Below, one piece after another: positions 24,208-32,400 of a stretch of 36,023 nt of DNA. The notes beneath the pieces were generated by a model. The model did no database searches. It saw nothing but the letters and a program-made list of their open reading frames with translations, and was not told the origin of the DNA. The translations under genes were made by a program, and so were the position numbers. Source of the DNA: Lachnospiraceae bacterium (GTDB taxonomy: Bacteria; Bacillota; Clostridia; Lachnospirales; Lachnospiraceae). Each line of letters starts with the position of its first letter. Within the stretch, counting starts at the first letter, position 1. The stretch spans positions 1 to 36,023 of the forward strand of contig JAEEKV010000050.1 in the NCBI GenBank assembly GCA_016282595.1. The letters run 5' to 3'.

Positions 24208-26240
24208 GAACAGAGACCATACGCTCTCTTTTGAAAAGAGAGCTTCTGGATATTATTCGGGACAAAAAGACGGTAGCCATGATGGTGGTATTGCCCATCC
24301 TGCTTTATCCCCTTCTGATTGTGGGAATGGCAGTGCTGTTTAGCTCCATCAACCAGTCCCAGACGGAAAAAGAATACAAGGTTTCCATTACGGCGGATGC
24401 GAAGGTAGAGGCAGAGCTTATCAAACTTTCCAAAAGTGAAAGAGACGAGATTGGGTATGATCTGAACTTCCAGCTGGGCTCCCAGATCGGAGAGGACGAA
24501 GCCGCCCTGAAGGAAGCTTTGGAGAATAAAACCATCCTGGCCTATGCCAAAGAGGAGAGCGAAGGAAACTATAAGATCTGCTACCTGTCGGCTTCCAATG
24601 ATAGCGTCATTGCAAAGAACGCTCTGCAGAAGGTCTTTTCTATCTATGAAGATGGTCTGAGAAAAGAGCGGCTTACAGAGGCGGGACTGGATGTAAACAC
24701 CATCTTAGAGCCCATCGAAGTTTCCGGCAAGGACCTGTCCTCTGCAGAGGAATCCATGGGCAACCAGATCGGATCCCTGTTGCCCTTTTTCATCATTACC
24801 AGTGTGCTTTTAGGCGCCATGTATCCGGCTATCGATGTGACGGCGGGAGAGAAGGAAAGGGGAACTCTGGAGACCCTGCTCACCCTTCCGGTGACCAACC
24901 TGGAGTTGATCCTGTCCAAGTTTTTGGCGGTGTCCCTGATTTCCTGTGTATCCGCCTTTTTGAACATCTTTTCCATGGGAGGAGCCATGGTCTTTCTGGT
25001 ATCCAGCTCCCTCATGGCATCTTCGGATCTGAATATTAATATGGACTATGCCGTATTTTTACCGGGTATCGGCTTTACCCTTTTGGTTATGGTCTTTTTC
25101 TCCCTGCTGGTAACGGCGGTATGCATGAGTACCTGCATCTTTGCCCGCAGCTTTAAGGAGGCCAATAACTATTCCACTCCGGTGATGCTGATCTTTATGT
25201 TCGGCAGCTACGCAAGCCTGTTGCCGGATCTGGAGCTGACCCAGAAGACAGCTGCAATTCCCATTGTCAACGTGGCCCTGATGATCAAGAGCCTCTTTGG
25301 CTTTACCAATGATTATGGTCTTTTTGCCATTGTGCTCTTTACCAATGCAGCCTACAGCTTTTTGGCGGTGCTGCTTATGAGCAGGCTTTATAACAGCGAG
25401 GCGGTGTTGTTTTCCGAGGGCTTTTCCTCCATCAGGCTCTTTACCAGAAGAAGCGATATGAAGGAAAACCAGATGCCCGGCGGGGGTGATGTGATCCTGG
25501 TGCTGGCGATAACCCTGCTTGCCATGATCTACCTTGGCACCTTTGCGGTGGCGAAGTGGGGCTTTTGGGGCGTGGCAGTGCAGCAGATGATGATCCTTCT
25601 GGTGCCCCTTGGCTATGCGTGGTATATCAAGGCAGATAAAAAGCGACTCTTTTCCGTAAAGCGGCCTAAGCTGCTGCATGTGATAGGCGGACTTTTGATG
25701 TTCGTGGGAGCCTTTGTACTGGCTATGATTGTGGGAAGTCTTCTGGCACCCTATTTTCCCCAGAGTGCGGAGAACCTACAGGATCTCAGCAGCTTTCTGG
25801 ATTCCTCGGGCTCCAAGGTCATTACGGCCATAGTCATCGCCCTCATGCCTGCCATGGGAGAGGAGCTTTTATTCAGAGGCTTTTTAATGGGAACGCTGAA
25901 GCCCAAGGCAAAGCCCCTGGTGGTCATCGCTACCGTTGCCATCCTGTTTGCGGCCTATCATATGAGTATCCTGCGGTTCTTTACGGTGGGGATCATCGGC
26001 CTATCCTTTACCATAGCGGCTTACAAGTCCGAGAGCATTTTCGTATCCATGCTCATGCATTTTTGCAATAACCTCACCGCCTGCCTGGTGCAGTGGTATC
26101 CGGATTCCGTCTTAAAGCTTTTGAATGCAGATCCGGACGTTGCCAACAGCCCCATGACGGGAGTGGCGCTTCTTGCGGGGGCGATGGTATCGGTGATCGT
26201 CGGCTACCTGCTGCTTTCCCGAAAAAAAGTGCTTGCATGA
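24204..26240 (+). CDS. natB: ABC-2 permease fused to a CPBP (Abi) membrane protease domain
   Basis: The protein is 678 aa, with a GTG start overlapping natA's stop. Residues 1-400 are an ABC-2/NatB permease: a first membrane segment, a large external loop (about 45-190), then about five more segments (GEKERGTLETLLTLPVT is typical). After a linker, residues about 420-678 form more membrane segments with the CPBP motifs Glu553-Glu554 ... Arg558 (GEELLFRGF), His586 (AAYHMS) and His619 (LMHFCNN). CPBP proteins are intramembrane proteases related to Rce1; fusions with NatB-type permeases are known. All putative metal ligands are kept, so the protease half may be active. Its target is unknown. Confidence 0.88.
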   Translation: MRTETIRSLLKRELLDIIRDKKTVAMMVVLPILLYPLLIVGMAVLFSSINQSQTEKEYKVSITADAKVEAELIKLSKSERDEIGYDLNFQLGSQIGEDEAALKEALENKTILAYAKEESEGNYKICYLSASNDSVIAKNALQKVFSIYEDGLRKERLTEAGLDVNTILEPIEVSGKDLSSAEESMGNQIGSLLPFFIITSVLLGAMYPAIDVTAGEKERGTLETLLTLPVTNLELILSKFLAVSLISCVSAFLNIFSMGGAMVFLVSSSLMASSDLNINMDYAVFLPGIGFTLLVMVFFSLLVTAVCMSTCIFARSFKEANNYSTPVMLIFMFGSYASLLPDLELTQKTAAIPIVNVALMIKSLFGFTNDYGLFAIVLFTNAAYSFLAVLLMSRLYNSEAVLFSEGFSSIRLFTRRSDMKENQMPGGGDVILVLAITLLAMIYLGTFAVAKWGFWGVAVQQMMILLVPLGYAWYIKADKKRLFSVKRPKLLHVIGGLLMFVGAFVLAMIVGSLLAPYFPQSAENLQDLSSFLDSSGSKVITAIVIALMPAMGEELLFRGFLMGTLKPKAKPLVVIATVAILFAAYHMSILRFFTVGIIGLSFTIAAYKSESIFVSMLMHFCNNLTACLVQWYPDSVLKLLNADPDVANSPMTGVALLAGAMVSVIVGYLLLSRKKVLA

Positions 26241-26261
26241 TCCGCGTTCCTGTGGTAGAAT
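26233..26261 (+). promoter_or_regulatory. promoter for rplS, overlapping the end of natB
   Basis: TTGCAT (26233-26238), 17-base spacer, TAGAAT (26256-26261) preceded by TGG (extended -10). The -35 box lies in the last codons of natB. It gives rplS its own transcript despite the exporter genes between it and trmD. Confidence 0.75.
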
Positions 26262-26267
26262 ACTGAC

Positions 26268-26392
26268 GTTGCACAAATGGGATGGTCCGCTGTGTGAATG
26301 ATGAAACCGCTGAAACATAAGGCGTTTGGCAGATACGATCTGCGATCATAAGACATAAGAACATCAGGCTTTTATGTAAAAGGAGAAAAGAT
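26268..26392 (+). promoter_or_regulatory. rplS leader (possible L19 autoregulatory leader)
   Basis: The leader is about 125 bases between the promoter and the rplS start. It holds a perfect hairpin GCAGAT-ACG-ATCTGC (26329-26343) and, near the ribosome binding site AAAAGGAG, an ACATAA/TTTATGT pair (26354-26378 region). L19 leaders are a known autoregulatory class in Firmicutes. I infer it from position; the consensus was not checked. Confidence 0.4.
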
Positions 26393-26740
26393 ATGAACGA
26401 CATTATCAAAGAGATCGAAGAGCAGCAGCTCAAAGAGAGCGTTGGCGAGTTCAACGTAGGTGATACCGTAAAGGTTCACGGCAAGATCAAGGAAGGTAAC
26501 CGCGAGAGAATTCAGATCTTTGAGGGTACCGTAGTTAAGAGACAGGGCGGAAGCAATCGTGAGACCTTCACGGTTCGTAAGACCTCCGGTGGTATCGGCG
26601 TAGAGAAGACCTGGCCCCTTCACTCTCCCAATGTAGAGAAGATCGAAGTGGTACGCAGAGGTAAAGTAAGACGTGCGAAACTGAACTACCTGAAGGGTCG
26701 TGTAGGTAAGAGAGCGAAAGTAAAAGAGCTTCGCGGCTGA
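26393..26740 (+). CDS. rplS: 50S ribosomal protein L19
   Basis: The protein is 115 aa. [62 protein letters not shown] and [13 protein letters not shown] are conserved L19 blocks. L19 sits at the subunit interface. AAAAGGAG precedes the ATG. It is monocistronic here, framed by its own promoter and a terminator. Confidence 0.96.
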   Translation: MNDIIKEIEEQQLKESVGEFNVGDTVKVHGKIKEGNRERIQIFEGTVVKRQGGSNRETFTVRKTSGGIGVEKTWPLHSPNVEKIEVVRRGKVRRAKLNYLKGRVGKRAKVKELRG

Positions 26741-26764
26741 GCATAACGTTACGTATGAGAGCAG

Positions 26765-26804
26765 AAGGCTCCGGTCCGTACTTGGATCGGAGCTTTATCT
26801 TTTG
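26765..26804 (+). terminator. intrinsic terminator after rplS
   Basis: GCTCCGGTCC (26768-26777) pairs with GGATCGGAGC (26784-26793) with one G-T wobble, followed by TTTATCTTTTGC. Confidence 0.8.
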
Positions 26805-26830
26805 CTTTTTTCCCATCCTTGTAGTAGTAT
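26802..26830 (+). promoter_or_regulatory. candidate promoter for lepB-like--rbgA operon
   Basis: TTGCTT (26802-26807), 17-base spacer, TAGTAT (26825-26830). It abuts the T-rich tail of the rplS terminator. The untranslated leader would be only about a dozen bases, which lowers confidence. Confidence 0.5.
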
Positions 26831-26848
26831 AGAAGTTGGTGAAACAGT

Positions 26849-27436
26849 ATGAGACGAAGAAAAAGCAAGGGCCTGTCCTTTTATCAAAAGAAGAAGCGGA
26901 TCAACTCCTCTACCATGCATGAGGCGTTGTCCTATGTGTTTATCACCCTGGCGGCGGTGGTGGTGGCCTTCGTGCTGATCTACTGCGTCGGGATGCGAAC
27001 CAGCGTCATTGGCGTGGCAATGCAGCCCACCCTGTCTAACGGCCAGCAGATTCTGGTAAATCGTCTTTTGTACCGCATTGTGGCACCCAAGAGCGGAGAC
27101 GTGGTGGTGTTTTTGCCCAACGGCAATACCAACGCCCATTACTATGTGAAGCGTGTGGTAGCGGTGCCCGGGGATGATGTGCAGATCAAGGACGGAGCCG
27201 TCTATGTGAACGGACTGAAGTTCAAGGAGTATCCCTTTGACAAGATCCAGAATGCAGGAATTGCAGACGAGCTTTTAACCATGCAGCAGGATGAGTTCTT
27301 TGTCATGGGAGACAATGTTAATAACAGTGAAGACAGCAGGGCTGATAACATCGGCCCGGTGAAGCGTAAGGATATCTACGGAAAGGTATGGTTTCATCTG
27401 GGGGACGGAACCCGGAAGATGGGGCTGATGGAATAA
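26849..27436 (+). CDS. signal peptidase I homologue lacking the catalytic serine
   Basis: The protein is 195 aa. A basic N-terminus and one transmembrane helix (about 26-48) precede an S26-family fold. The active-site box, normally G-x-S-M-x-P-T, reads G-V-A-M-Q-P-T: residue 57 is Ala (GCA, 27017-27019). The general-base Lys101 (YYVKRVVAVPGD) and the MGDNVNNSEDSR box are intact, and the reading frame is clean. The intact paralogue two genes downstream (28353-28922) keeps the serine. By known chemistry this copy should not cleave signal peptides. It may be a scaffold or regulator of its paralogue, or a recently inactivated copy. It lies one base before rbgA. Confidence 0.85.
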   Translation: MRRRKSKGLSFYQKKKRINSSTMHEALSYVFITLAAVVVAFVLIYCVGMRTSVIGVAMQPTLSNGQQILVNRLLYRIVAPKSGDVVVFLPNGNTNAHYYVKRVVAVPGDDVQIKDGAVYVNGLKFKEYPFDKIQNAGIADELLTMQQDEFFVMGDNVNNSEDSRADNIGPVKRKDIYGKVWFHLGDGTRKMGLME

Positions 27437-27437
27437 T

Positions 27438-28331
27438 ATGGAGTATCAATGGTACCCCGGGCATATGACGAAAGCCCGGAGAATGATGCAGGAAAATATC
27501 AAGCTCATCGATCTGGTTATCGAGCTTGTGGATGCCAGGATCCCCGGTGCCAGCCGCAATCCGGACATCGACGAGCTGGGAGGCGGAAAGCCCAGGCTGG
27601 TACTGATGAACAAGGCGGATCTGGCGGATGAGAGAAAAACCGCTGCCTGGGTTCGCTATTTTGAAGACCGGGGCTGCTTTGTCATTCCCCTGGATGCCAG
27701 AAGCCGAAACGGCATGAAGGCCATTGACAGGAAGGTGGAGCTGGCCTGTCAGGAAAAGATCCAAAGAGACAGAAGCCGCGGGATCTTAAACCGTCCCGTC
27801 AGAGCGATGGTGGTGGGAATCCCCAACGTGGGCAAATCCACTTTTATCAATTCCTTTGCAAAAAAAGCGGTAGCCAAAACCGGAAACAAGCCCGGCGTTA
27901 CAAAGGGCAAGCAGTGGATCCGGATGTCAAAGACCCTGGAGCTTTTGGATACCCCCGGTATCCTGTGGCCCAAGATGGGAGATCAGCAGACGGGTTTGTA
28001 CCTGGCTTTGATCGGCTCCATGAACGATGAGATCCTGGATCCGGAAAAAATGGCCTTAAGCCTCATTGCTCTGTTGCAGGAGCAGTATCCCGGCGTCATC
28101 GAGAAGCGCTACGGCTTTACGGATCTGGTGCTTTCCGATGAGGATGAGGGAATGGCAATCCGTATGCTGGAAGAGATCGCAAAGGTGCGGGGATGCCTGA
28201 AAAAAGGACAGGAAGCGGATCTGACAAAAGCGGCGGGGCTGTTTTTGGAGGATTTCAGATCGGGACGCCTGGGTAGGATCACTCTGGAGCAGATTCCGAC
28301 AGAAAAAGAAGAGGAAGAAGAGAATCAATAA
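27438..28331 (+). CDS. rbgA: ribosome biogenesis GTPase RbgA (YlqF)
   Basis: The protein is 297 aa. RbgA drives a late step of 50S assembly (L16 incorporation). The GTPase motifs are circularly permuted as expected: G4 NKAD (58-61), G5 DARS (near 86), G1 GIPNVGKST (127-135), G2 GVT and G3 DTPG (near 171). The N-terminus MEYQWYPGHMTKARRMM is the family signature. It sits one base after the signal peptidase homologue. The order rplS-lepB-rbgA-rnhB matches B. subtilis apart from the extra lepB paralogue. Confidence 0.95.
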   Translation: MEYQWYPGHMTKARRMMQENIKLIDLVIELVDARIPGASRNPDIDELGGGKPRLVLMNKADLADERKTAAWVRYFEDRGCFVIPLDARSRNGMKAIDRKVELACQEKIQRDRSRGILNRPVRAMVVGIPNVGKSTFINSFAKKAVAKTGNKPGVTKGKQWIRMSKTLELLDTPGILWPKMGDQQTGLYLALIGSMNDEILDPEKMALSLIALLQEQYPGVIEKRYGFTDLVLSDEDEGMAIRMLEEIAKVRGCLKKGQEADLTKAAGLFLEDFRSGRLGRITLEQIPTEKEEEEENQ

Positions 28332-28352
28332 GGATACGAGGGTTGTAAGGAA

Positions 28353-28922
28353 ATGGCAGAGACAACAAAGAAACGGAAAAAGAGAAAGAATAACGGTGTA
28401 TTGCGGGATGTGATCAGCTTCAGCATTTATCTGCTTTCGGTGCTGATCCTGACCTATCTGGTGATCACCTTTGTGGTACAAAGAACCGTGGTAACGGGAG
28501 ATTCCATGAGCCCTACCTTGAGCGACGGTGACAACATTCTGGTGGGCAAGCTGGACTATCGGTTCCGAACCCCCAAGCGCTTTGATGTGGTGGTTTTCCC
28601 TTACAGCTATGAAAAGAATACCTACTATATCAAACGGATCATCGGTATGCCGGGAGAGACGGTTACCATCAACGAGCGGGGAGAGATCTTTATCAACGAC
28701 CAGAAGCTGGATGAGACCTATGGTGCGGAGGTGATCCGCAATCCGGGACTGGCACTGGACAACGTTTATCTGAAATCTGACGAGTACTTTGTGCTGGGAG
28801 ATAACCGCAATCACAGTGCAGACAGCCGGGATCCTTCCATCGGTCCCGTAAAGGCAGATGCCATTGTGGGAAAAGCCATCTTTCGGACCTATCCGTTTTC
28901 CGGATGGGGATCCGTGAAATAA
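28353..28922 (+). CDS. lepB: signal peptidase I
   Basis: The protein is 189 aa. This membrane serine protease removes signal peptides from secreted proteins. The basic N-terminus (KKRKKRKNNG) is followed by a transmembrane helix (about 22-42). Catalytic Ser51 lies in GDSMSPTL, catalytic Lys94 in YYIKRIIGMPGE, and the LGDNRNHSADSR box is complete. It lies between rbgA and rnhB, 21 bases after rbgA, with AAGGAA before the ATG. Confidence 0.94.
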   Translation: MAETTKKRKKRKNNGVLRDVISFSIYLLSVLILTYLVITFVVQRTVVTGDSMSPTLSDGDNILVGKLDYRFRTPKRFDVVVFPYSYEKNTYYIKRIIGMPGETVTINERGEIFINDQKLDETYGAEVIRNPGLALDNVYLKSDEYFVLGDNRNHSADSRDPSIGPVKADAIVGKAIFRTYPFSGWGSVK

Positions 28923-28941
28923 TCGACATGGGGGTAGCAAA

Positions 28942-29736
28942 GTGAGTGAGCAGAAGATCGGGGAAATAAGAGACATTTATCAGGCAGCGGATGAGATCAT
29001 GCTGCCTGCTTTTATTAGAGAATATGCATCTGACGGACGAAGCGGCGTACAGGCCTTGGTGAAAAAGGCCGAAAAGCGTCTTGCAGATCTGGAAAAAGAG
29101 CGGGCCAGAATGCAGGTTATGAGTGAGTTTGAGGACAGATACTGTGAGTTTAGCTGTATCTGCGGCATTGACGAGGCGGGCAGAGGTCCCCTGGCAGGTC
29201 CTGTGGTAGCAGGAGCCGTGGTGCTGGATCCCACCGTAGAGATCCTATATTTAAATGACAGCAAGAAGCTGACTGCAGCAAAAAGAGAGGAGCTTTACCA
29301 TGAGATCCGGGAAAAAGCCCTTGCCAGTGCAGTTGGCATCGTAGGCCCTGAGGTCATTGATGAGATCAATATCCTGCAGGCAACCTATGAAGCCATGCGC
29401 ATAGCGGTTCACAATTTAGGCGTTGTGCCCGATATATTATTAAATGATGCGGTTCACATTCCGGAGCTTCCCATGAAGCAGGTTGCCATCGTCAAGGGGG
29501 ATGCCAGAAGCAAGTCCATTGCGGCAGCCTCCATTCTGGCAAAGGTTACCAGGGACCGGATCATGGTTGAGTATGATGCAAAGTATCCGGAATACGGATT
29601 TGCGGGACATAAGGGTTATGGCTCAGCGGCCCATATCAAGGCCCTGGAGGAGTTTGGCCCCACCCCCATCCATCGGATGAGTTTTCTGACGCACTTTAAG
29701 CTGGGAGAAGCAAAGTATGGCCCTGAACATCGGTAA
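28942..29736 (+). CDS. rnhB: ribonuclease HII
   Basis: The protein is 264 aa, with a GTG start. It cleaves RNA in RNA-DNA hybrids and at single ribonucleotides. The catalytic block CGIDEAGRGPLAGPVVAGAVV (Asp77, Glu78) is intact, with LNDSKKLTAAKRE, VKGDARSKSIAAASILAKV and GYGSAAHIKALEEFGPTPIHR. The about 70-residue N-terminal extension is usual in Firmicutes RNase HII. The last 20 bases overlap the next gene. Confidence 0.94.
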   Translation: MSEQKIGEIRDIYQAADEIMLPAFIREYASDGRSGVQALVKKAEKRLADLEKERARMQVMSEFEDRYCEFSCICGIDEAGRGPLAGPVVAGAVVLDPTVEILYLNDSKKLTAAKREELYHEIREKALASAVGIVGPEVIDEINILQATYEAMRIAVHNLGVVPDILLNDAVHIPELPMKQVAIVKGDARSKSIAAASILAKVTRDRIMVEYDAKYPEYGFAGHKGYGSAAHIKALEEFGPTPIHRMSFLTHFKLGEAKYGPEHR

Positions 29737-31543
29737 TCTCTTTACAAGACAACCGAATATCAATACGGGAGAGACCGGAGCACCTGCCCAGACAGGATCC
29801 GTTTCTTCCGCTGCTTCCGGCGGCGGACAAGGTCAAAGTCTTCCCGTAGGCTCCATAGTCAGCGGACAGGTGGTAAAGACTGAGGGGGATACCGTGACCC
29901 TCCGCACCGATGCCGGTCAGGATATCCAGGCAAAAATGGAATCCACCGCTTCCTTGTCAAAGGGGAGCTATATCAGCTTTGAAGTCAGCGGGGTATCGGA
30001 TTCCCAGATCACCCTGAAACCCCTGTTTACCAATACAGCAGCAGGTTCTTCCACCATGTCGGCAGCGCTTTCCCAGGCAGGGATCCCGGAGGATGCCAAT
30101 TCCTTCGGTATGGTTCGGTCCATGATGGAAAACGGCATGTCCATAGACAAATCCTCCCTGCAGTCCATGTACCGGTTGGCCAATGCCCATCCCGAAACCC
30201 TTGGGGAAAATATCGTGAATATGACCAAGCTGGGATTGCCTCTTACAGAGGAGAACATCACCCAGTTTGAAGCTTATAAAAACCTGGAGCACCAGATAGG
30301 CGGTGCGGTTACGGAGGTTTCTGAATCCCTTTCCGAAGCCATTGATCTTCTGGCATCAGGAGGGAATGATACCAAGACTCTTTCCTTTATCAGTGAGGTG
30401 ACGGAGCTTTTAACCCAAAATGCAGAGGGCGCTCAGGAAGCTGTAACCACAGGCAATGCCGTATCTCAGGAGCCCAATGCTTTTTTGCAGATCCTGGATG
30501 AAGCCGTGACTATGGAGGAAGCGGGAGAGGCAGCCGCACCGGAAAAGCAGGCGGCTTTGCAGGAAGGCGCACAGGACCTTTCGGCAAAGGAAGCAGCCGA
30601 GCCAAAGAACCCCATGGATGAACTGATGAAGGCCCTGTCTGCGGCGTCGGAAAAACTGAGTGAGCAGGAAACCGCCGGATCTGCCCAGGGGGGGCAAAAG
30701 GTAGTCATTCAGGATGAGAGCCTCCAGCAAATGGCAAAAGCCTCACCGGATGGGGTAATGACAGAGCAGGATAAACTCATGGCAAAGCTGACGGATCAGG
30801 TTCCGGAAGGAAAGCTCCTGACGGAGATTGCAGACGGCTTAAAGGAGCTTCTGGAAAAGGGCTCTGATCCCCAAACTGCGGCAAAGCTCCAAAAAGCCAC
30901 AGGGCTTTTGCAGACAACCGGCTTTAAGAATCTGTTATCGGAGGAGCTTTCCAAGGCCTGGAAGCTGGATCCCCAGACTGTGGCGGATAAAGGCAAGGTC
31001 CAGGAGTTTTACGAAAAGCTCAGGGACCAAAGCGCCGGACTGGAGCATGCAGCCCAGAATTCTCTTGGGAAGGAAAGCCAGCTTTTTGAGCAGGCCTCCA
31101 ATATCCGGCAGAATGTGGATTTTATGAATCAGCTGAACCAGACAGCAGCCTATGTACAGCTTCCCCTTCGCCTGAACGGGGATGATGCCCATGGGGACCT
31201 GTATGTCTATACCAATAAGAAGTCCATGGCAGCAAAGGATGGCAAGATCAGTGCCTTTTTGCATCTGGATATGGACCATATGGGCCCGGTGGATGTCTAT
31301 GTGGCTATGGAGCAGCAGAAGGTATCCACGAACTTTTACCTGCGGGACGATGAGATGATTGATTTTATCTCCGAGAATATCGGGATCCTCAATGATCGTC
31401 TGGCGGATAAGGGTTATGATATGACCTGTGAGGTGAAGCAAAAGCCTGCCAAGGAGCCGGAGAAGAACGTGATGAACGAGATCCTGGAGGATCACAGGGA
31501 CAGATTTTTGATCGGAAGCAAATCATTTGATGTACTGGCGTAA
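29717..31543 (+). CDS. FliK/YlqG-like flagellar hook-length control family protein
   Basis: The protein is 608 aa. The N-terminal half is Ser/Gly/Gln-rich (SSAASGGGQGQS) with a beta-rich segment (GSIVSGQVVKTEGDTVTLRTDAG). The middle is helical and low complexity (Glu/Ala). The C-terminal about 110 residues (YVQLPLRLNGDDAHGDLYVYT, ISAFLHLDMDHMGPVDVYVAM, FYLRDDEMIDFISENIGILNDRLADKGY) resemble the FliK C-terminal domain. The position after rnhB and before an FlhB C-terminal-like gene matches B. subtilis ylqG-ylqH. It probably binds that partner. Whether it serves flagella here is not shown: no other flagellar genes are in the window. Confidence 0.75.
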   Translation: MALNIGNLFTRQPNINTGETGAPAQTGSVSSAASGGGQGQSLPVGSIVSGQVVKTEGDTVTLRTDAGQDIQAKMESTASLSKGSYISFEVSGVSDSQITLKPLFTNTAAGSSTMSAALSQAGIPEDANSFGMVRSMMENGMSIDKSSLQSMYRLANAHPETLGENIVNMTKLGLPLTEENITQFEAYKNLEHQIGGAVTEVSESLSEAIDLLASGGNDTKTLSFISEVTELLTQNAEGAQEAVTTGNAVSQEPNAFLQILDEAVTMEEAGEAAAPEKQAALQEGAQDLSAKEAAEPKNPMDELMKALSAASEKLSEQETAGSAQGGQKVVIQDESLQQMAKASPDGVMTEQDKLMAKLTDQVPEGKLLTEIADGLKELLEKGSDPQTAAKLQKATGLLQTTGFKNLLSEELSKAWKLDPQTVADKGKVQEFYEKLRDQSAGLEHAAQNSLGKESQLFEQASNIRQNVDFMNQLNQTAAYVQLPLRLNGDDAHGDLYVYTNKKSMAAKDGKISAFLHLDMDHMGPVDVYVAMEQQKVSTNFYLRDDEMIDFISENIGILNDRLADKGYDMTCEVKQKPAKEPEKNVMNEILEDHRDRFLIGSKSFDVLA

Positions 31544-31582
31544 GTAATAGGCCGAGACAACACATTTAACCAGAGGATAACT

Positions 31583-31891
31583 ATGGCAACCTACAGAAAG
31601 CCACAACAAAAAACGGCGGTGGCTCTGACCTACGATCCGGATACCGATGCGCCAAAGGTGGTAGCCACCGGAAAAGGCGTGTTGGCAGAGCGGATCATCA
31701 AAGAGGCAGAGGACAATAAGATCCCCATACATAAGGACTCCAAGCTGGCGGACACCCTTTCCAAACTGGAAATCGGAGAGATGATCCCGCCGGAGCTGTA
31801 TGAAGTCGTGGCGGAGATCCTTGTTTTTGTGGACCAGATGGATAAGATCCGTGGCAAGATCGAGGAGCATAATAAGAATAAGAAGAAGTAA
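31583..31891 (+). CDS. FlhB C-terminal-like (YlqH/FlhX type) export-switch protein
   Basis: The protein is 102 aa. KTAVALTYDPDTDAPKVVATGKGVLAERIIKEAEDNKIPIHKD ... IGEMIPPELYEVVAEILVFV matches the cytoplasmic domain of FlhB downstream of its cleavage site. The NPTH self-cleavage motif itself is missing, as expected for this stand-alone family, which can stand in for the FlhB C-terminal fragment in some bacteria. It has no membrane segment. It lies 39 bases after the FliK-like gene. Confidence 0.88.
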   Translation: MATYRKPQQKTAVALTYDPDTDAPKVVATGKGVLAERIIKEAEDNKIPIHKDSKLADTLSKLEIGEMIPPELYEVVAEILVFVDQMDKIRGKIEEHNKNKKK

Positions 31892-31902
31892 CGGTGTTAT
31901 AT

Positions 31903-32262
31903 ATGAATAAAAGAAGTGTGGGAAGCGCAAGGGAAAAGTTAGCAAGTGCTTACCTGATGAAACAGGGAGTCCGTATCACAGACCGCAATTTCAGGGTCCG
32001 GCAGGGTGAGATCGATCTGATCGGCTATGATGGGGACGTCCTTGTTTTTTTTGAAGTCAAATACAGAAAAAGTGCAGCCTACGGACTTCCTCAGGAAGCG
32101 GTGGGACGTAATAAGCAGCTTCAGATTTGCAAGGTGGCGGCTTTTTACCGAAATTTCCATAAGATTCCCGGGGATACACCCCTGCGTTATGACGTGGTAG
32201 CCATTCTGGGAGAAGAGGTGACCTGGATCAAAAATGCCTTCCCGGAGCGTATCGGATGGTAG
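31903..32262 (+). CDS. YraN family (UPF0102) endonuclease-like protein
   Basis: The protein is 119 aa. GSAREKLASAYLMKQGVRITDRNFRVRQGEIDLIGYDGDVLVFFEVKYRKS is the family signature: a restriction-endonuclease-like fold with the core E-I-D-L ... F-x-E-V-K motif (Glu and Asp of GEIDLI, Glu and Lys of FEVK). The function is not established in most bacteria. The ATG at 31903 is preferred; a GTG at 31894 is also in frame. The gene closely follows the FlhB-like gene. Confidence 0.9.
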   Translation: MNKRSVGSAREKLASAYLMKQGVRITDRNFRVRQGEIDLIGYDGDVLVFFEVKYRKSAAYGLPQEAVGRNKQLQICKVAAFYRNFHKIPGDTPLRYDVVAILGEEVTWIKNAFPERIGW

Positions 32263-32307
32263 GGCAAAGTGGACGCAGAAAAGACACAGAAAAGACGGCT
32301 CGGGATG

Positions 32308-32336
32308 TTGTATTCGTATATTGAAAATGGTAAAAT
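32308..32336 (+). promoter_or_regulatory. promoter for trxA-trxB
   Basis: TTGTAT (32308-32313), 17-base spacer ending in TGG, TAAAAT (32331-32336); an extended -10 promoter. It is 64 bases before trxA, whose AAAGGAGG site is strong. Confidence 0.7.
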
Positions 32337-32400
32337 TGGGACAGTGCGGAGCGTGTAACGATCCGTAATCAAAAGATAATAATAAAGGAGGGCGATAAAC

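Noticed and set aside
26849-27436. Calling the first signal peptidase homologue a pseudogene
   Set aside because: The frame is intact, length is normal and all motifs but the serine are present; kept as a CDS with a missing catalytic residue.
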